This document shows, piece by piece, positions 24,170-26,538 of a stretch of 26,538 nucleotides of DNA; position 1 is the first letter of the stretch; each line of letters starts with the position of its first letter. The translations under genes and the position numbers were made by a program. The notes beneath the pieces were generated by a model, which was not told the DNA's origin, ran no database searches, and worked only from the letters and a program-made list of their open reading frames with translations. This DNA comes from Paracoccaceae bacterium (GTDB taxonomy: Bacteria; Pseudomonadota; Alphaproteobacteria; Rhodobacterales; Rhodobacteraceae): assembly GCA_024236495.1 (NCBI GenBank), contig JACKKJ010000012.1:1-26538 (forward strand), in the 5' to 3' direction.

Positions 24170-24451
24170 GTGTCACAGGTCATCCTGACCGGATTTCTGG
24201 TCTGCCGGACGCTGCAGGAGGCTGACCGCGTTTCGCTTTTGCTGCCCGACCACATCCGCCTGACCCGGGCGGAGGCCGGTTGCCTGAGCTTCGAGGTCTT
24301 TCGTTCGATGGCCGACCCGGTGCGCTTTGCGGTGCGCGAGGTGTTCCGCGACCGCGCCGCCTTCGAGGCGCATCAGACCCGCGCGCAGCTTTCGGTCTGG
24401 GGGCGGGCGACGCGTGGCATACCGCGCGACTACCGGATCGACGGCCTTTAG
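24170..24451 (+). CDS. Antibiotic biosynthesis monooxygenase (ABM) domain protein
   Basis: A 93-residue protein of the dimeric ferredoxin-like ABM fold. Recognisable parts are the N-terminal strand VILTGFLVC, DHIRLTRAEAGCLSFEVFRS (the usual H..LTRAEPGCL..EV pattern, about residues 27-46), and FREVFRDRAAFEAHQTR-like VREVFRDRAAFEAHQ near 61-75. The family includes YgiN-type quinol monooxygenases, haem-degrading enzymes and many proteins of unknown role; it needs no bound cofactor. GTG at 24170 is preceded by GGAGG (24156-24160) at nine bases, which fixes the start. It lies 131 bases after the acylase and is convergent with the lytic transglycosylase gene. Confidence 0.85.
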   Translation: MSQVILTGFLVCRTLQEADRVSLLLPDHIRLTRAEAGCLSFEVFRSMADPVRFAVREVFRDRAAFEAHQTRAQLSVWGRATRGIPRDYRIDGL

Positions 24452-24467
24452 GCCGCGCGGCCCGTCG
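24439..24467. terminator. Bidirectional hairpin between convergent ABM and transglycosylase genes
   Basis: CGACGGCC (24439-24446) can pair with GGCCCGTCG (24459-24467), leaving one bulged C. It includes the ABM stop codon and ends just before the transglycosylase stop. There is no T-run, so a role in ending transcription is uncertain. Confidence 0.3.
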
Positions 24468-24469
24468 GG

Positions 24470-25063
24470 TCAGCTGCCAAGGATGCCCTTCACATAGCCC
24501 TGCGTTTCTTCATAGGGCGGAACGCCACCGTGCTTGGCCACTGCCTCGGGCCCGGCGTTGTAGGCGGCAAGCGCCAGGCGCCAGTCGCCGAAGCGGTCAT
24601 ACATCATCCGCAGATAGCGCGCGCCGCCGTCGAGGTTTTCCGACGGATCGGCGGGGTCTACGCCCAGCCGGCGCGCGGTGTCGGGCATCAGCTGCGCCAG
24701 ACCCTGCGCCCCCTTGTGCGAGACCGCGCCCGGATTCCAGCCGGATTCCCGCTGCACGAGGCGCAGGAAAAGGTCGACCGGGATGCCATGGCGTTCCGCC
24801 GCCGCCTTTGCGGTGTCAAGGTAAAGGCCCTTGTAGTTCCCCGAATAGCGCGGGATCGACACGATGCCGGACGCGCTGGCCAGCACTTTGGCAGAGGCCG
24901 AATACTGGCTTGAAAGGCGCGTATCGAGAAGCGTGGTCTGCTGGCGGAAGAGCGCTGAGCGCGATCCGGCCTTGGCCGACGAGAATGTCAAACCCTCCGC
25001 CGAAAGCGCGCCGGGCGCGATCGCCGCACCCGCCAGCAAGGCCGCAGCCAGAACCTGCCGCAT
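24470..25063 (-). CDS. Soluble lytic murein transglycosylase (SLT family 1)
   Basis: An exported SLT-domain enzyme of about 197 residues that cuts the glycan strand of peptidoglycan, forming 1,6-anhydro ends. The N-terminus is a Sec signal (VLAAALLAGAAIAPGALSAEG). The SLT domain spans roughly the C-terminal 105 residues: catalytic Glu106 in QRESGWNPGAVS, then GAQGLAQLMPDTARRLGV, then LDGGARYLRMMYDRFGDWRLALAAYNAGPEAV. The start at 25063 has GAGG close upstream. An ATG five codons earlier (25078) has none but cannot be excluded. The middle segment before the domain is low in recognisable features. It stands alone, with convergent genes to the left and the regulator operon behind it to the right. 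Confidence 0.92.
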   Translation of the reverse strand: MRQVLAAALLAGAAIAPGALSAEGLTFSSAKAGSRSALFRQQTTLLDTRLSSQYSASAKVLASASGIVSIPRYSGNYKGLYLDTAKAAAERHGIPVDLFLRLVQRESGWNPGAVSHKGAQGLAQLMPDTARRLGVDPADPSENLDGGARYLRMMYDRFGDWRLALAAYNAGPEAVAKHGGVPPYEETQGYVKGILGS

Positions 25064-25103
25064 CCGTCCCTCGTTCATTTACCCGCGCGGGACTATACAG
25101 AAT

Positions 25104-25676
25104 TCAGGCCACAGTTCCAGAATTTTGCGCCCGCGCGCCCGCGACATCGGCGCGCGTATCCTTGGGGCCGGGCAGCGCACCGCGCATCAGATCCTCGATC
25201 AGGTGGCTGACCAGCTGCGCACGGCCGGCGACCCCGGCCTTGCGGTAGATGGCGTTCAGGTGGGTCTTCACCGTCGCCTCGGCGGAGCCGCGCATCGCCG
25301 CGACCTCTGCGATCGTGAACCCCTTGATGGTGAAGGTGGCGACATCCGCCTCGGACGCGGTCAGGCCCCAGTCGGCGAAGTAGCCCTCCATCAGGTCGTG
25401 CAGCGCGCCGGACGCGGCGCTGAGCGCGCGGTCGGCGCGCGCCTGCCGCCGCAGGAGCCCGGCAAGAAAGAAAGCCTCGACCACGGCGCCGGCAAGAAGT
25501 GCGAGGTTGGCGATGACCTCCAGCGCGAAGTGGAGCACCTCGAACCTGGGGTCCTTGTACTCCATCAGATCCCGCACAAGGTCGGACAGGAAGAAGGCGG
25601 CGCAGAAACCCTGCAGGATAATCAACGCGGCAAGCGCCGCGCTGATGGTTCTGGTCTTTCGCGAAACGGCTGGCAT
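25104..25676 (-). CDS. Membrane-anchored LuxR-type HTH regulator
   Basis: A 190-residue protein with two predicted membrane helices (about residues 11-31 and 48-75). A polar linker RRQARADRALSAA follows, then a C-terminal GerE/LuxR helix-turn-helix (104-163: WGLTASEADVATFTIKGFTIAEVA, then ATVKTHLNAIYRKAG). It has no receiver or autoinducer domain, so any signal must come through the membrane part or a partner. The ATG at 25676 shares its A with the cytochrome gene's stop (TGATG) and lies five bases after GGAG. A GTG one codon earlier would sit too close to that site. Coupling to the cytochrome b gene suggests a joint redox or haem-linked function, which is inference. Confidence 0.88.
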   Translation of the reverse strand: MPAVSRKTRTISAALAALIILQGFCAAFFLSDLVRDLMEYKDPRFEVLHFALEVIANLALLAGAVVEAFFLAGLLRRQARADRALSAASGALHDLMEGYFADWGLTASEADVATFTIKGFTIAEVAAMRGSAEATVKTHLNAIYRKAGVAGRAQLVSHLIEDLMRGALPGPKDTRADVAGARAQNSGTVA

Positions 25677-26209
25677 CACATCTCCGCGCCCGGGGGCATC
25701 TCCTTGTATCCTGTCACCATCGACTTCGGCAGGTTGATGCCAAGCCTGCGGCTTTCGGCGATCGCCGCCGCGATATGGAACACGACCGAAACCTCGGCCC
25801 AGGCGACAAGAATCTCGTGCGCCTCCTCAACCCAGGCGATCCCGAAAAAGGTGTCGGTGGTCATCATGTAACCCGTGCCGCAGATCGCAAGCAGCGACAA
25901 GATCAGGTTGTAGATCATCAGACCGCCAAGCGGAGAATGGCCGACATGGGCGCGCTTTCGCCCCGTCGCGATGTCAGTCATCTGCCCGACCGCGGCGGAA
26001 ACCGATGGAGGAAAGTCCGCGAAACGGGCATGGCGCGTCCCGATCAGCCCCCAGATCAGGCGCAACCCGACCATCGCCAGAATTGCGTAGCCGATCCATT
26101 CATGCAGTTTGCTTTCGGGATCGTCGATCAGCGCGTTCATGGCGAACCCGGCGACGACCGCCCAGTGAAAGACCCGCACGAAGGGGTCCCAGACCTTGAT
26201 CTTCTTCAT
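25676..26209 (-). CDS. Cytochrome b561-type membrane protein
   Basis: A 177-residue di-haem b-type cytochrome of the cytochrome b561 / hydrogenase-cytochrome-b group, with four predicted membrane helices. It opens KVWDPFVRVFHWAVV (His15). Further candidate haem-ligand histidines are His36 (LHEWIGY), His131 (EEAHEIL) and His145 (VVFHIAAA). Such proteins pass electrons between quinones and periplasmic partners. The start ATG (26209) is preceded by a strong AGGAGGG. Upstream, 58 bases away, is the PepSY gene, and downstream the regulator gene overlaps its stop. No cytochrome c or hydrogenase gene is visible in the window, so its redox partner is unknown. Confidence 0.92.
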   Translation of the reverse strand: MKKIKVWDPFVRVFHWAVVAGFAMNALIDDPESKLHEWIGYAILAMVGLRLIWGLIGTRHARFADFPPSVSAAVGQMTDIATGRKRAHVGHSPLGGLMIYNLILSLLAICGTGYMMTTDTFFGIAWVEEAHEILVAWAEVSVVFHIAAAIAESRRLGINLPKSMVTGYKEMPPGAEM

Positions 26210-26229
26210 TTCTGCCCTCCTGCCACGGG

Positions 26230-26259
26230 CCGGGGGGCCGGCCCTGCCAGGCCCCCCGG
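26230..26259 (-). repeat. Strong GC hairpin between the PepSY and cytochrome b genes
   Basis: CCGGGGGGCC (26230-26239) and GGCCCCCCGG (26250-26259) make a perfect 10-bp stem with a 10-base loop, starting just after the PepSY stop codon. There is no T-run afterwards. It should stabilise the upstream message or attenuate, rather than fully end, transcription into the cytochrome gene. Confidence 0.6.
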
Positions 26260-26267
26260 GACCGGGA

Positions 26268-26516
26268 TCAGCTTGCTTCCTTCGACTTCACGATTTCGAG
26301 CGCCTCGTTGAGGTAGAGTTCGACCTTCTTGCCGTCTTTCATCGCATAGACCTCGATCATGCCGTCCTCGCTGTCGATGCGGCGGACTTCATAGCCCTGC
26401 GCGGTCAGCTGTTCGGTCACCTTGGCCTGCGTCGCCGTGTCGATTTCGCTCGATGCGTGGACGGGCAGCGAAAGCCCGGACAGGGCCAGGGCGGCGGCGA
26501 GGATGATCTTTTTCAT
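26268..26516 (-). CDS. Periplasmic PepSY-domain protein
   Basis: An 82-residue exported protein. A Sec signal (KKIILAAALALSGLSLPVHA) is followed by a single PepSY-like domain: TQAKVTEQLTAQGYEVRRIDSEDGMIEVYAMKDGKKVELYLNEAL-type strand and helix order, with the usual ... DG..EVYA..DGK..E.Y.N pattern. PepSY domains act as peptidase inhibitors or sensors in the periplasm and are often coded beside redox proteins. The ATG at 26516 follows GGAG. It is the first gene of the minus-strand group with cytochrome b and the membrane LuxR-type regulator. Its promoter lies beyond the window edge. Confidence 0.9.
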   Translation of the reverse strand: MKKIILAAALALSGLSLPVHASSEIDTATQAKVTEQLTAQGYEVRRIDSEDGMIEVYAMKDGKKVELYLNEALEIVKSKEAS

Positions 26517-26538
26517 GGTTCACTCCGGTTGATGCGGA

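Noticed and set aside
21525..24176. Minus-strand open frame of 883 codons opposite the acylase gene
   Set aside because: Antisense shadow of a GC-rich gene; no domain is recognisable and composition is unlike real proteins.

Overview
The window reads as about 26.5 kb of chromosome from a GC-rich alphaproteobacterium, most probably of the Rhodobacteraceae/Paracoccaceae (Rhodobacter, Paracoccus or Roseobacter relatives). This rests on family resemblance, not on a search. The supporting signs are strong G/C bias at third codon positions, an Asp-type (non-zinc) porphobilinogen synthase of the kind known from Rhodobacter, a roseobacter-style LuxR with a 'DAPM' pocket motif, a rpsB-tsf pair, and a small membrane protein typical of this family. 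I see no insertion sequence, prophage, integrase, CRISPR array, tRNA or rRNA. Most of the window is ordinary core and accessory metabolism.

Layout. Positions 1-2250 hold an ETHE1-like persulfide-dioxygenase-type hydrolase with its own promoter, then a solo LuxR regulator. The regulator is followed by about 240 bases rich in hairpins that end in a clear intrinsic terminator. Positions 2254-4182 (minus) hold rpsB-tsf with a promoter and a structured leader. Positions 4261-6950 (plus) hold the pseudouridine catabolic pair psuK-psuG and a DUF502 membrane protein. This strand meets 3-hydroxybutyrate dehydrogenase (minus) at abutting stop codons. Upstream of that gene lies a compact minus-strand unit with a promoter, a hairpin and a terminator, which looks like an unannotated small RNA.

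Positions 8056-10453 hold a YejA-like peptide-binding protein without its permease, an entericidin-like lipoprotein of 37 residues and a CsbD-like protein with an acidic tail. Positions 10450-14549 hold an XRE-cupin regulator divergent from an apparent operon of acyl-CoA ligase, FrnE/DsbA-like oxidoreductase and Bcr/CflA-type exporter. Then come mfd and a small membrane protein (minus), hemB and a Tat-type SYLF/YSC84 lipoprotein (plus), a hydroxyisobutyrate-dehydrogenase-family enzyme (minus), a penicillin-acylase-family hydrolase and an ABM-domain protein (plus), a lytic transglycosylase (minus), and finally a minus-strand operon of PepSY protein, cytochrome b561-type protein and membrane-anchored LuxR-type regulator.

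The parts most worth a second look are the candidate small RNA at about 7868-7942, the structured transcript end after the solo LuxR, and the PepSY/cytochrome b/membrane LuxR operon. The operon has the layout one would expect of a membrane redox or haem-linked one-component signalling unit. That last role is inference; the sequence itself shows only the three proteins and their coupling.
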